Source: Ottelia alismoides | Taxonomy: Eukaryota > Streptophyta > Magnoliopsida > Alismatales > Hydrocharitaceae | NCBI GenBank assembly: GCA_037367405.1 | Contig: JAZKJV010004137.1 | Coordinates: 1,054,001-1,118,000 of the forward strand | Length of the DNA stretch: 64,000 bases | Direction: 5' to 3' | Part shown: positions 48,301 through 59,359 of the stretch, one piece after another | How positions within the stretch are numbered: position 1 is the first letter of the stretch | How the letters are laid out: each line of letters begins with the position of its first letter | The notes under the pieces: model-generated | What the model was told of the DNA's origin: nothing | Seen by the model: only the letters and a program-made list of their open reading frames with translations | Databases searched by the model: none | Position numbers and translations under genes: made by a program

Positions 48301-48844
48301 ATTTTGGGTTTGGATTTTTACGCATTTTAATAAAATTTTTATCAAAGAAGACAAATGAAAAAGAAATTAAATAAGAGGCCCAAAACATAGCTTTCACATA
48401 TGAGCTCTGATTCACTTGAACTTAGTCTTGTTTTGAAGGTATTTGAATGTACATTACTTCAAAAGTAAGTAGTATCATATCGGACACTAGATGAGGAAGA
48501 TATTGAGGCTTTAGTTCGGAAATCCTGGAATTAGGTTTTTGGTCCAGTTATTTGGGTTAGTGTTTTTTTGTATTTTTCATTAATTATTGTTAGCAATATG
48601 TACACAATGGAGGTCGTTTCAGGTCATTTAAAATTAGAATGAATTAGTTAAAAATTAGGGAAGTTAGGCTATTTTACAGGTCATTTTGGCTGGGATTTTT
48701 GGCTTCTTATTTTGTGCAACAATGAGTGATAAAATGCACTTCTTATCAAAACATGCACGAAAGAATAAATGAAGAAATGCCAATGATTTTTAGGGATTTG
48801 AGCTTAATTCATCATTTTTAGAGTGATGAATCTGAGATTCATCA
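45321..48844 (-). repeat. 3' LTR of the 14-kb element
   Basis: 3524 bases, TG...CA. By eye over a tenth of the first 100 bases differ from the other LTR, many as C/T or A/G changes, so insertion is not very recent. The GC-rich middle (46380-47900) gives many chance open frames; none is a gene. Confidence 0.9.
47833..47891 (-). promoter_or_regulatory. LTR promoter: TATA and perfect G-box palindrome
   Basis: TATAAAAA lies on the minus strand at 47840-47833. About 31 bases upstream is a perfect palindrome, GACACGTGGC-A-GCCACGTGTC (47871-47891), with two CACGTG cores. CACGTG is the binding site of plant bZIP and bHLH factors; regulation by these is inferred only. Confidence 0.6.
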
Positions 48845-48850
48845 TCCCCC
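48845..48850 (-). other. Polypurine tract
   Basis: Minus strand TATAGGGGGA directly abuts the LTR start (TGATGAAT), the normal position for second-strand priming. Confidence 0.75.
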
Positions 48851-50280
48851 TATAATTAAACCATGCTCATCCCTGAGCATCAAGAGCAATGCAATGAGGT
48901 GAAATGAGATTGGGTTCCATACCAAGATCATGAGCAGAAGGTTAAAATGAATCCAGACCCAACCTTTGGATTATTTGTTTGGCGGAACTTCTGTGAGACT
49001 TAGAATTTAAAATCAACAGCATTTAAGTTCTATACATCATTGTCACAGTTTCGGCTTAGAAGTCATCTTAGATCAATCCTCCTCCCAAAGCATACCCCAT
49101 GAACATTGAACAATCGACTCATGTGTGTGAAAGATTTTAGTTCTTCCCATTCAGAATGTCGGACTACCATGCAAACCTCCTCTCTAATAACTCATCCTCG
49201 ATGAGTCAGATATTTCCTTCTAAGGTCTATCATGTTGTGTTCACAATCGAATAGAGGGAGAAATTAGAAGAAGGAGAAAAGAACTGGAGGGTGACCAGTG
49301 TAATCACCTCTCCTTGTGAAGCCGACCAGTTTAGCCAAGTCTCCTCCAAGATCTGTAGGTTTTCTTGAAGCTTGGACCTTTTTGGTCAAATGTTTATTTG
49401 GTAGTGGCTTCTTTGTATTCGGATTTTTGGTAGATATGCATGGATCTTGTTGTGCCCCTACAGATATAGAATCTTTTTTTCCGTACATGTTTTAGGATCT
49501 TAGAAAAAATTGTGCACAGCCATCCATCCCTTTTCCGAAGCTTTATTTCACTTCGTACTCCGGTCTTTAGATTTCTACTCTACCAGAAAAGAAACTCACA
49601 CAATCTTCCAACATCCCGTCTGAGTTGATCTAAGTGCATAGTGTGAGAGTACAAATTAATTCCTTATTCTAGAGTCGTACCTAGAATGAAGAGACCAAAT
49701 TAGACACTAAGAGTCAAATGCTGCACATTGTCATGTTGAACACGAAGAATTAAGTCAAATACCTGAAGTTTCTAAAATCCTACTTCTTGGTGAAGTTACT
49801 CTGAAAAATAGGTGGATTAAGTTCAAGTCCAGACCACTCTCGATTTCTGCTCATAACTCGGTACAGAACCGAAGGCCTTTTAATAAATTCAAATGTATGT
49901 AATGTTGGATGAAGTGCAGGTGTGCGAAATGCAGACACGTTTTTTTTAATTTTTTTTTAATTTTTTTATGCAAAAATGGATAAGAAGCCCTTTTTTTCAA
50001 AATTTTTGGTCAGACACAGTCATTTTTTGTAGCAAAACTTCTTTTTTGTTTTTATTTTTGTTTTTTTTTGTTTTTATTTTTGTTTTTGTTTTTTAAGTTA
50101 GTTACCCACCCGTAAATACATATAGATTTACATGAAAGTACGAGATATAGGTAAAATATATACATAGTATATATACACACCCCCCTAAACTTAGCGAGTG
50201 CTTTGTCCTCAAAACACAAGAAGCATACAGAAGGCATAGCTCGGGCTAAGCGTAAGAGAGTGAAAAAGAAAAGAAAAAGA
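48851..50280 (-). other. 3' non-coding part of the 14-kb element
   Basis: No gene. Includes T-rich, (TTTTTG)n-like low-complexity sequence at 49940-50095. Frames at 49264 and 50052 have no domain. Confidence 0.5.
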
Positions 50281-50289
50281 TAGATCGGC

Positions 50290-50535
50290 CCACCCCCTAT
50301 ACTTAGGTTGTTAACATCCTAAGTATAGAAGAAGAGCGAAACTGAGGTGGTTGTGAGATGTGAATGAGGAGGGTATATACATATGAGCATAGGTTCCCCC
50401 TATACTTAGGCTTTGGTCAACCTAAGTATAGAAGAAGGATGGAAATGTGGCGATTGTGAGATAGGGGGAATGGTATGTACATATGGCATCGGTCCCCCCA
50501 TACCTAGGCCTTGGCCTAAGTAGAGGAAGAATATG
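50290..50535 (-). repeat. Three tandem hairpin units of about 100 bp
   Basis: CTATACTTAGG and its complement flank a 10-base loop at 50297-50307/50318-50328 and again at 50400-50410/50421-50431; a third, shorter version lies at 50498-50525. Units also share GATGTGA or GATTGTGAGA and TACATATG. They could form a row of stem-loops in the transcript. Confidence 0.85.
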
Positions 50536-50581
50536 TACAAGGAGACCGATGGGGTCAGGAGGGAGGGTGGGTAGCCGATGA

Positions 50582-50815
50582 TTACTGCGGTTTTTGGCCG
50601 ATCTTTTTGTGAGCCTGTGGTGGGAGATCGTAATGATAAGAAGGAGATGATGCATATGATTCCCAACCATTATCAGTGTTATCTTCAGAGAAATTATGCT
50701 GGAGAGTAGACGAAGCGTATGAATCAGATGAAAGATAACCATCATCGGAGTTATCCTCAGGGGAATAGTATTTGAAAGTGGATGCACTCCAGATATTCTT
50801 GGTCTTTAATTTCAT
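50582..50815 (-). pseudogene. Ser/Asp-rich frame, unknown
   Basis: A 77-codon frame (FKYYSPEDNSDDGYLSSDSY, then a similar NFSEDNTDNGWESYASS). It resembles the acidic region in 52383-52640 (YYSPRNNSDSDSD), so it is probably a duplicated or displaced part of the same linker. Function unknown. Confidence 0.45.
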
Positions 50816-51114
50816 CAGTTGTTTTCTCAGAATTCGTTCCTTCTTGGGATCAAGCGATTCTTCGTCGGATGATGAATACTCTGAAGCACCAGTCTCAGTC
50901 AGCTCATAAGAAATTATTTAATGAGACCAGGAGAAGCGGCTTTCGATGAATAATAGTGAGGAACAGGAGTCTTCCAATGGGAATCGAAATTTTGATCCTT
51001 GCGAAGATAGGGTTTTAGGATCGCCAAACAGACCTCACTCATGTAGATTACCTTTTCTGGACCTGATGAGGAATCATCATATGATTCCTCTTTCGAAAGG
51101 TCGAAGGTGACTTT

Positions 51115-52640
51115 CTAATTAGATGAAGGAGTAGCCATTTTGTTTTGTGAAGGTGTTGGTCCTGGGAGTGAGGTGTTGACACTTGAGTCTCCAGATGAAT
51201 AACCATTAAAAAATTTCTCCTTGGTCAGTGCACGTCCCACGTATTTGTTCTTAGTTTTCTTTATGTTGGTGCACTCATGAGTTGGAATGATTTGGTCAAG
51301 GTAGTCAAAGAAGGTTGACTTAGGGTGAGCCCATGCATATGTCTCAGGAACATATAAGAAACACTTTTCTATTGTAAGAGCAGTAGGAAATGGAACAGTG
51401 GGGAGAGTCTCTGCATATTCATTCTCAATTGACTTGATGTTGGTGCATTCCGGTGTCAGGTTGATTTGATCAATGTGGTCATAGGAGATCTCGATCGACT
51501 CGGGATGCACCCATGCATAAGTCTCAGGATCAAAATCAGAGTCATTTTCCATGGTGAGAGAAGCGGAAAATGGAACAGGAGGAATACCCTCTAAACCAAT
51601 AGTCTCAACAATAGCCTTTATCTCAGGTGTATCAATGGGGTAGGGCTTATCTACTGCTTGATGGTTACGGTTGTTGAGGGCTTCGTGGGTTGCCTCAGTT
51701 TCCTCAAGGACTGGGTGAAATCGAAGTGCTCCCAATGTTGTAAAATTGATTTCTCGAGTCTCGCACTCCATAATTGCCTTAGCCAATGCCAAGAATGACT
51801 TTTTGAGAATTATTGGAGACTGGGTGAATTCTCCTTGATGCTCAATATCAATGATCGTGAAGTCCACTTTGAGCGGAGCATCTTGGAATGTAATGATGAC
51901 TGAAATTGTTCCTCTCGGCCGCTTTATCAATCGATCAACCAGTTGAACGATCTCTCGTATCTTCCTGATATGTCGGAGTTTGAGGTTATTAAATACATAG
52001 GTAGGGAGGATATTAATTGGTGAGTCGTCATCAATTTGAGCATGGGTAAAAATTGTGTCTTTAATTACACAGTCAAATCTGGGCAACCGCTTCACTATGC
52101 GGCTCTTGGTTTTTCTCCTCAACACCAAAGAGGTGGCCATTGACAAGATATGTCTTTAAGTTTTTGTTCTTATCCTACCCGACTTTTTCATCATTAATTT
52201 GTTCATTACAAATCCTTTAAGGTCGGGGAAGCGTTCAATGGCCTGTATAAAGGGAAGTTCACAAAATATTTTTTTCTCCAATGCTTCTTGTACAACAGGA
52301 TCCAAATTCTTCACATTTTCTTCAGTTTCAATTTTTACGAATTTTTCCGGTTTTTTCAATTTTTTGGGTGTTTTTTAATATTTCAAAATTTTTCGGTATT
52401 TTCTGTGTGGTGTGGTGATGTGATGTTTTCCATAGATGATGAGGGACTTTGATGTGCTGAGTCAGAATCAGAGTCAGAGTTATTCCTAGGGGAGTAATAT
52501 GCAGAAGTGTCACTGTCAGAGTCTTCCCTAGGGTGAACATAGTTTATGGGTTTATGAGTATTCTCGGGTTTCTCAACATTAGATCCATTTATTTCATCCT
52601 CTTCTTTCATACCCGAGCTTCCTAAAATGAAATTAGTCAA
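51115..52640 (-). pseudogene. Linker and aspartic-protease-like frame
   Basis: Read on the minus strand: Ser/Asp-rich linker (52640-52383), an ELPFIQAIERFPDL motif (frame 52359-52156), one in-frame stop, then a 343-codon frame (52146-51115). Its residues 38-48 (IDDDSPINILP) correspond to the protease flap and active-site region, but the D-S/T-G triad is degraded to DDS. Residues 93-127 (KVDFTIID... SPIILKKSFLALAKAIMEC) fit the protease C-terminal half. Residues 189-304 are two copies of a 60-residue module with VPF, PETYAW.HP and ECTNIK. Related to Athila-like proteases, but the tail is unfamiliar. Probably non-catalytic. Confidence 0.65.
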
Positions 52641-53264
52641 TTTTTGGATTTTTCCTCCATCAATTCATATCTCTTACTTCTCCTCGAAATGTTATCCTCC
52701 AAAGACTTTTTAGAAACAGTATGTATGGTTTCTAGCTTTTGAATTTGAGATCCAAGCATTGCTTCTTCCATTTTCATCTATGACCTGGGAGAAGATCTTC
52801 CTGGAATATCTAATATATGATTGTTCGAAATTTTCTCCTTGAAAATCATGGAAGGAGTCTACTCGATAGGATAGAAACCATATGTCTCATGGTGTGATTC
52901 AAAAATGTCGAATCCATTCCTTTGGTCATATCTAAAGGTGGGATTGTCACTTTTAATTTAAGATGGAAGATTATCAGGTGCGGGACAATCCTCTTGATTT
53001 GTTCAAACCTCCATTTTATTCGCAATGGTCAAATCTAGTTGTGGATTTGTGAAATATTGGCATGTTCCAATAATATGGTGAGGAGAGATTGAAGTCAGTT
53101 GGAGTTCTTTGCTCGATCGATCATTCATCTCAAAAGTGGTTTTATGTTCAAATGACTCATGAGTTTCGATGAGTAATGGGTCAATCCAAGATGGTAGTTA
53201 CTCATTTGTGTACAAGGATGGGGAAGGTGGAAGATGTGAGGAAGTATTAAATTCGATCGAATTC
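52641..53264 (-). other. Unassigned internal part of the 14-kb element
   Basis: Minus-strand sequence with short frames only; may be a degenerate gag-like region. No domain recognised. Confidence 0.35.
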
Positions 53265-53735
53265 TTAGTTAGAATCTCCCATGAATGATGGATTAACATT
53301 TACAGAATATGAAGGATGGATTCTATGAACAGAACTAAGAGGATTGATATACGAAGAAGTGGAGACCTCAATCGGTTGTTTGTTTGTATGATCCGAATAC
53401 AAAGGATTGCCATTTATGAAGTAGATCAGATTTGTAGAGAGGGTATGATCTATTTGTGGGTAAGAGTCTCTTGTGGAAGTTGGATGATGTATAGTTGGAG
53501 GAGGTTTTGAAGCTTTGGGACTAACTGAGATGAACTCATTTTCATAGTATAGCTCTGATGGATACTCGGACAAATGTTCCGTTTTTGAAAGAGCTGACAT
53601 AATGAATGATGATTTGGGTTTGACCGAGATGAATTTATTTTCATAATATGGATCTGGAGGGTACTTGTACAAAAGATCCATATTTTTAGGGAGGTTTATA
53701 GGTTGACATAATGAATCTTGGTTAAGGATGTTCAA
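53265..53735 (-). pseudogene. Unknown frame with internal duplication
   Basis: 156 codons. Residues about 22-42 (LYKYPPDPYYENKFISVKPK) and 52-72 (LSEYPSELYYENEFISVSPK) are copies of one 20-residue unit. No family is recognised; it occupies the place of gag in the element. Pro, Ser and Tyr are common. Confidence 0.4.
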
Positions 53736-55205
53736 GTGTTTAGGAGATTCAACAGAAGAAACCTTAACTATTTCAGATCAAGAAAGGAGAGTGATGGCAC
53801 AAGTGAGCGGTTTTTGATATTCGAGATCGGTTCATGCACACCAATACAAACATAAATCAAACCCCAGGTTCACCAACTAACACAATGATGCCGCAAAAGT
53901 TTGACAAGTTATCTTTTAAATTTTAGTTGGTGATAAATTCAATCTTGAAAAAAATTAGCGAGCTATTAGGTGCCAGCAATTTTCTTAATGGTTGGCCCAA
54001 ATTCTTATGACTATTTGCACCTACTTTCACCCAGTATGGGTGTAAGTACGGATCGTAAAATGGCTACTCATGTAATTTAAAGATGGAGCCTTACGTAGAG
54101 TCCTTTAAACCACCCACTCTGCTAAGGAAATACGAACCGTTTACCGGCTACCCGTAGATCCTCACTGAGAAGTAGCTAATCATATTTATAGATTCAGTAG
54201 TCAATATGAAAATCTGGATTTGGGCTCCAACCTTAAGTTTTGTCTCTCGCTCACTCAGACAGATAAATTTATCCAAGGTCGGGGTTGTTCTCCCGCAAAC
54301 ATTCTTGATTTTATGGATTAATTAAAGTCGGTTATATTTAGCAATCTCAATTTTAAGTAGACGATCACTGAAAAATTAAGCGAGCACAAATACATGTATA
54401 CCGTCCAGTCCCAATTTCCTTTAAAATTATGTGACAAAATAGGAGGAAGAAATTCGGGAAAAGCCGATGCACGTGAAACAATGATGTATGCTCAGATAGA
54501 AGACTTACAGTGATTCCTTGCAATTTCCATGTGGGATGTAATATAAGAATTGAAAGATTATTCTAGATGAATGCAAGCCGATGAAAACCGCACCTAGCAG
54601 AAAATTCTATTAGCCAGAAAGAAATGAGTTAAGTTTTTGACTAAGGTGAACGATCTAATGTGTGTCTTGATTAAGATGCAGTGTGGTCCTAGGTTCTACA
54701 AGCACAATCAAAAAATTAAAAGCTCTAATAGCCATATGTGCAGGCCTACCTAAGTGTCACTCAAGTCGGGCCCCACCCTCACTGGAGAGTGAAACAGGCC
54801 ACGACACACCACAAAAAAAGTTCAAGGTCTTGTTATACACGCGAGAGTCCAAACGGACACCGCTAGAAATGAACAATTAATTACATAAATTAAAATTTTA
54901 GAAAATAAAATTGTAGACTCTGAGTCGATCTTAATTTAATTGTGGTTTTTCGGGTGTCGGTGAAGATGTGACGGTTTTGTGAGAAACTGCTCCACGTACA
55001 TCGGGTACCTCGCAAGAAAAATTAGAGAGAGAATGTAAGAGAGTAACTCAAAAATAAATTAAAAATAAAACAAGAAAATAAATACTAAAAATAGAATAAA
55101 AAATGCAGGAAAAAAATGGAATTTATACAGTGAAGATTCGGGGGTCAGACTACCCAAATGTGAAAAATCGAACAAAAGATTTTAGATAAAATCTAAGTCG
55201 TTTGC
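53736..55205 (-). other. Leader of the 14-kb element
   Basis: Non-coding; related to the leaders at 21961-23440 and 60700-62135, e.g. a GAAATTCGGGAAAAGCCGATG stretch near 54450. No gene. Confidence 0.6.
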
Positions 55206-55224
55206 CTCCCCAGCAATGGCGCCA
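55206..55224 (-). other. Primer-binding site, tRNA-Asp type
   Basis: Minus strand TGGCGCCATTGCTGGGGAG differs at two positions from the complement of plant tRNA-Asp. Two bases before the LTR (TG at 55227). Confidence 0.88.
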
Positions 55225-56257
55225 TCTGACGAGTCGTGAAATACCCTAGTTAATTTGTGTGAATTTATCGTACGTTTAAATTAATGTTGAATTTGTCATT
55301 GTCGGGCAATCGGAATCGGTTAAGAATTTAACCACAAAATTTATTCAATTTAGTTCGAAGTGGTTTTATGTTTATTTTACTTGGGCAAGTCCCATGGTCG
55401 AACACAAGGAGGTAAAGGAACAACCTATAATTTTGTCTATCAAAGTTTGTGCACGATTTTTAAGACGGTAATTTTTGTATTTTAATGCAATTTTGGGATG
55501 CAAAATGCAAATGTGGCCAATTTTTGGGACTAAAATATGATTTTCAATCAAACAATGTCCGAAAAATACGAAATTTGGCCGAGATGTTAATTATGGTGAA
55601 ATGAATGCACTGTACCGTTTTTGGAATTTTTGGATGGAAGATAAATATTTTATGAATTTATGAAGCAAACATAATGAATTTCAATAATTAATTATAATAA
55701 ATATTAAACATAATTATTTCCAAGAGATAAAATTATCCAAGATCTATCACTAGGTGATCGATCTCAGAAAAATCCTAAGCCTCAAAAATACTAGTTTTCA
55801 TACCTATTAAAAATTGAAGATTGAAATATGCAAAATGATTTTTACAGGGCAAACCATACAAGCAAATGCAATTTTTTTAGGCACGATGTTGACCCAATTA
55901 AATTATTCGTGAATTTTTGGAAATTTTTAGAACAATGGTTATGTACTTATGAATTTCCAATCACAGAATGGTAAAATATGTAATTTTCCACAAAATAATT
56001 AATCATTAATTAACTACAAAGAATAAAACTATGATGATTAAGCCACAATGTTGAGAACTACTTGTAGAACATTATGTTATTTTTAATGAATAAAATGATG
56101 CAATAATAAAGCTCAAATGAAGGGTAGAAGTCAGGGGTATGTCTGTAGTATTACAATAAATTGAATAAAGAAAATATGCAGTAAAAGGAATTGAATATAA
56201 ATACCTATCCCCAAAAGGGGATTTCTGCAAAAGTACCAAGCAATCACGTGTTTGTCA

Positions 56258-56344
56258 GAACCCCTCTAATGGTTTGGTGGTAGAAGTAGTGGCTCCCACT
56301 TTAAAGGACCAGGGTTCAAATCCTACTAGTGAACAATATAAAAA
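56258..56344 (+). mobile_element. Short tRNA-like SINE insertion, 87 bp
   Basis: Carries a box A-like TGGTTTGGTGGTAGAAG and a good box B (GGTTCAAATCC at 56313-56323), then a short A-rich end. Flanked by 16-bp repeats with two differences (56242-56257 and 56345-56360). The partner LTR lacks it and has the empty site near 46330. RNA polymerase III transcription is inferred from the boxes. It is not a functional tRNA. Confidence 0.7.
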
Positions 56345-56655
56345 AATCACGTATTTGCCACGTGACCCCTTGTTAGAGGGGGGTTTTGCGCATTTAGGCG
56401 GACCTCCGGGGGCTTCTCTTGCAAATTCTCTCAAGAAGGGGGTTCTTCAGGGGCTTCTGGTAAAGTCCCCACCCAGCACGTGTATGGCATGTGGGGGAGG
56501 GTCTCGGGCTGAGCCCGACTGTTGAAGGCAGAGGAGCAGGCGAGTGAGCGGTCCGATGAAGGCGTACGTAGGCGGAGGCTTCAGGCGGTGGCTCCGGTGG
56601 TGAAGTGGTGGCCGGCGTGCGGAGGGATGCGGAGCTGAAGCGACAAGGGCTCGAC

Positions 56656-57092
56656 GGAGATCCATTACCTAGTGATAGATCTTAGATAATTTTATTCCTT
56701 GAAAATAATTAGGTTTAACAATTATTATAATTAAGAATTGAAATTCACTTTAATGCATTTAAAAATTCATAAAAAATCATCTTGCATCCAGAAATTCCAA
56801 AAAAATTTACAGTGCATTCATTTCATCATAATTATCATCTTGGCCAAATTTCACAATTTTTTAACATCATTTGATCGATATGTACATTTTAGTCCCTAAA
56901 ATAGACCAAAATTGCATTTTGCATCTCTAATTGCATAAAAAAATTACAAAAAAACACCTCAACAATCGTGCACGAACTTTAATAGACAAAATTCTAGTTG
57001 TTCCTTTGCCTCCTTGTGTTCGACCTTGGGACTTGCCTAAGTAAAATAAACATAAAACCACATTGATTAAAATTGACAAAACTTTTGTGTGA
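56656..57092 (+). repeat. Inverted partial LTR inside the LTR
   Basis: About 437 bases whose reverse complement matches the beginning of the same LTR (about 55330-55765), e.g. ATCTATCACTAGGT and ACTT(G/A)GGCAAGTCCC. It replaces about 27 bases found in the partner LTR after 46640. Diverged enough to have come from another family member. Confidence 0.85.
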
Positions 57093-58258
57093 CTCTTATA
57101 GCCGATAAATGGTCGGCGATCATCGGGGAAGTGAGGGCGGTGGAGTAACTGGTGGAGATGGCGGTGCGGTCGAAGTAGATGGTGATGAGATGGAGCAGCG
57201 GTGGCTCGACGGCGAGTTGCTGGAGCGATGGTAAGCGCGGAGCGGCGCTGCGATGAGCCCTTGATGGTGCGGATCTCGTCGAAGAGGGTGGTGCTCGGGC
57301 TATCACCACCGACGCCCTCCTCAATTGTGCAATCGACAGATGAATCTCAAGGATGGTCGACGAGGGAGTTAAATAGGGAGTGTGAGGTGGCAGTGTGTTG
57401 GCTTAATTGAGAAGATGGTGCGGGAGGTTAGGAGATTAATCTGATGGAGATCTGTGAGGATGACTCGTTCTTGCTTCTGGCGATCGAAGGTGGATCGGGT
57501 AGTGGTTGAGCAGCACGGTAGTCAGAGATGCAAGCGGTGGATGTGAAGAGTGTGGCGAGGTGGTGCGAGTGTTGGAAGGTGAAGTTGGTAGTGGGTCGTC
57601 GACAAAGGTGATCGGTGGAACGTATGGTGGAGCGGTGTTGGAGGATAGCTGGGCTCGACGGGCAAAAGACCAGAGCAAAGCTTGATCGTTGAGGAAGGGA
57701 GCGATGAGCATAGGTGGCTCGGATCTCGTCGGGAAGTAAGAGGGGGTCGGGCTATCACCACCAACCTCCTCTTGTATTGAAGCAACCGGCAGATGATTCT
57801 TTCAGGAGGTGCGACACTAGTTTTATAAGGATGTGAGGTGGCGACGGCGGCTTGATATGGGAAGCGATTGGGGATGGATTAGATGTGGTTGACGTGATTC
57901 GAGGGTTGACGAAGATCAGAGATTTGATGATCGTCTATTGATGCGATTGGAGGAGGATTCGAAGATAGAGGAGGGCTGAGATACGATGGGATTCGGCGAC
58001 GGGGACCGATTGTGTGATAGCCATGATCCGTGGAGGTGCAAAAGGGGAAAAGCAACGATGCTAGGATTGCGGGGGATAGCGGTGCCGCCCCCAAAGAGGA
58101 AAGTGGGATGGGAGGAAGATGAGGTACAGGAACCATCTGATCGACCGAGATCGGGCGGTCCTGATTTCTCCACGTGGCAGCAAGAGGAGGGGCAGGTGGA
58201 GCACGTGCATGGCACGTGCGCAGGAGGCACGTGCTCCGCACATGCACGAATTTTTAAA

Positions 58259-58327
58259 TTTTTTATAAAAATGAGATTAAAAAGCCCAAAAATGGGTGAC
58301 ACGTGGCGGCTCAAAGAGCCGCCACGT
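58259..58327 (-). promoter_or_regulatory. LTR promoter: TATA and G-box inverted repeat
   Basis: TATAAAAAA on the minus strand (58267-58259); upstream an exact inverted repeat ACGTGGCGGCTC-AAA-GAGCCGCCACGT (58301-58327). Position relative to TATA is as in the other LTR, although the palindrome differs. Confidence 0.6.
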
Positions 58328-59359
58328 ATCAGCCCCACAAAAATCAAAAAAATTATATAAAAAGATAATTCAAAAAAATAGTAAACTATATCAGATCGAA
58401 AAATTTTCTTCATGAAAGTCGCTCGTCTCGATGAGATCTACAACATGAAGAGACCAAAATCAAATCATTTGTGCAAAGTGATATTTTTGGGGTATCCCAT
58501 GTACATAGAATACCTTGATTTTTGAGTTTTCTAATTTTTTGTCATTTTTAAACCAGATAAAAATACAAAAAAAGATAAAATCAATGATAAATATTTACAC
58601 ATTAATCCATTTTTTTTGGATTTTTATTAAGTAAGAAAAATAAGAAATAAAATAAAAATGAAAACTACAATTTTGTACAACCAATTAGTTGAGACTTAGA
58701 CTCAGTTAGTTTCTTTAATTTCAAGCTCATTTATGGTTTGGATTTTTGAGTTTTTAAATAAAAGTTTTATCAAAGAAGACAAATGAAAAAGAAATAAAAT
58801 AAAACGGGTTAATTATGTACATAAAATAATAGGTCAAAAACCGCTAAAAATACAAAATGTACAAAGAAGCCCAAGATTTAACTTTCACATATGAGCTCCG
58901 ATTCACTTGAACTTTGTCTTATTTTGAAGGTATTTGAATGTACATTAGTTCAAAAGTGAGTAGGCTCAAATCGAACACTGGATGAGGAAGATATCGTGAT
59001 TTTAGTTCGGAATCCTAGAATTAGGTTTTGGGTTTTTGGTCCATATATTTGGGTTGGTGATTTTTTTGTATTTTTCATTTATTATTGTTAGCAATGTGTA
59101 CATAGTGGAGGTTGTTTCAGGTCATTTGGAGTTAGCATGAATTAGTTAAAAATTAGGGAAGTTAGGCTATTTCACAGTTCATTTTGGCTAAGATTTTTGG
59201 CTTCTTATTTTGTGCAATAATGAGTGATAAAATGCATTTCTTATCAAAACATGCATGAATGCTAATTATGCAGAATAAATGAAGAAATGCTAATGATTTT
59301 TTGGGATTTGAGCTTAATTCATCATTTTTAGTGTGATGAATTTGATATTCATCATGGTC

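Larger units (their letters stand above)
45321..59354 (-). mobile_element. 14-kb non-autonomous LTR retrotransposon (LARD-like)
   Basis: Two LTRs (45321-48844 and 55227-59354) begin TGACGAGTCG and end ATTCATCA. A perfect 5-bp TSD (TGGTC, 45316-45320 and 59355-59359) bounds the whole. On the minus strand the primer site is at 55206-55224 and a GGGGGA polypurine tract at 48845-48850. The 6.4-kb interior has only a linker plus protease-like frame (51115-52640), a Ser/Asp-rich stretch and unknown frames; no RT, RNase H or integrase was seen. It resembles large retrotransposon derivatives that rely on enzymes of relatives. It is inserted in the gag of an Athila-like element. Confidence 0.92.
55227..59354 (-). 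repeat. 5' LTR of the 14-kb element
   Basis: 4128 bases, about 600 longer than its partner because of an SINE-like insertion (56258-56344) and an inverted LTR fragment (56656-57092). GC-rich middle (56360-56655 and 57100-58330) gives chance frames only. Confidence 0.9.

Noticed and set aside
50290..50535. CRISPR array
   Set aside because: Three units with internal hairpins in plant retroelement DNA, with no regular spacers and no cas genes.
56270..56335. Functional tRNA gene
   Set aside because: Box B is good, but no complete cloverleaf with paired acceptor stem can be drawn, and flanking duplications indicate a retroposed copy.
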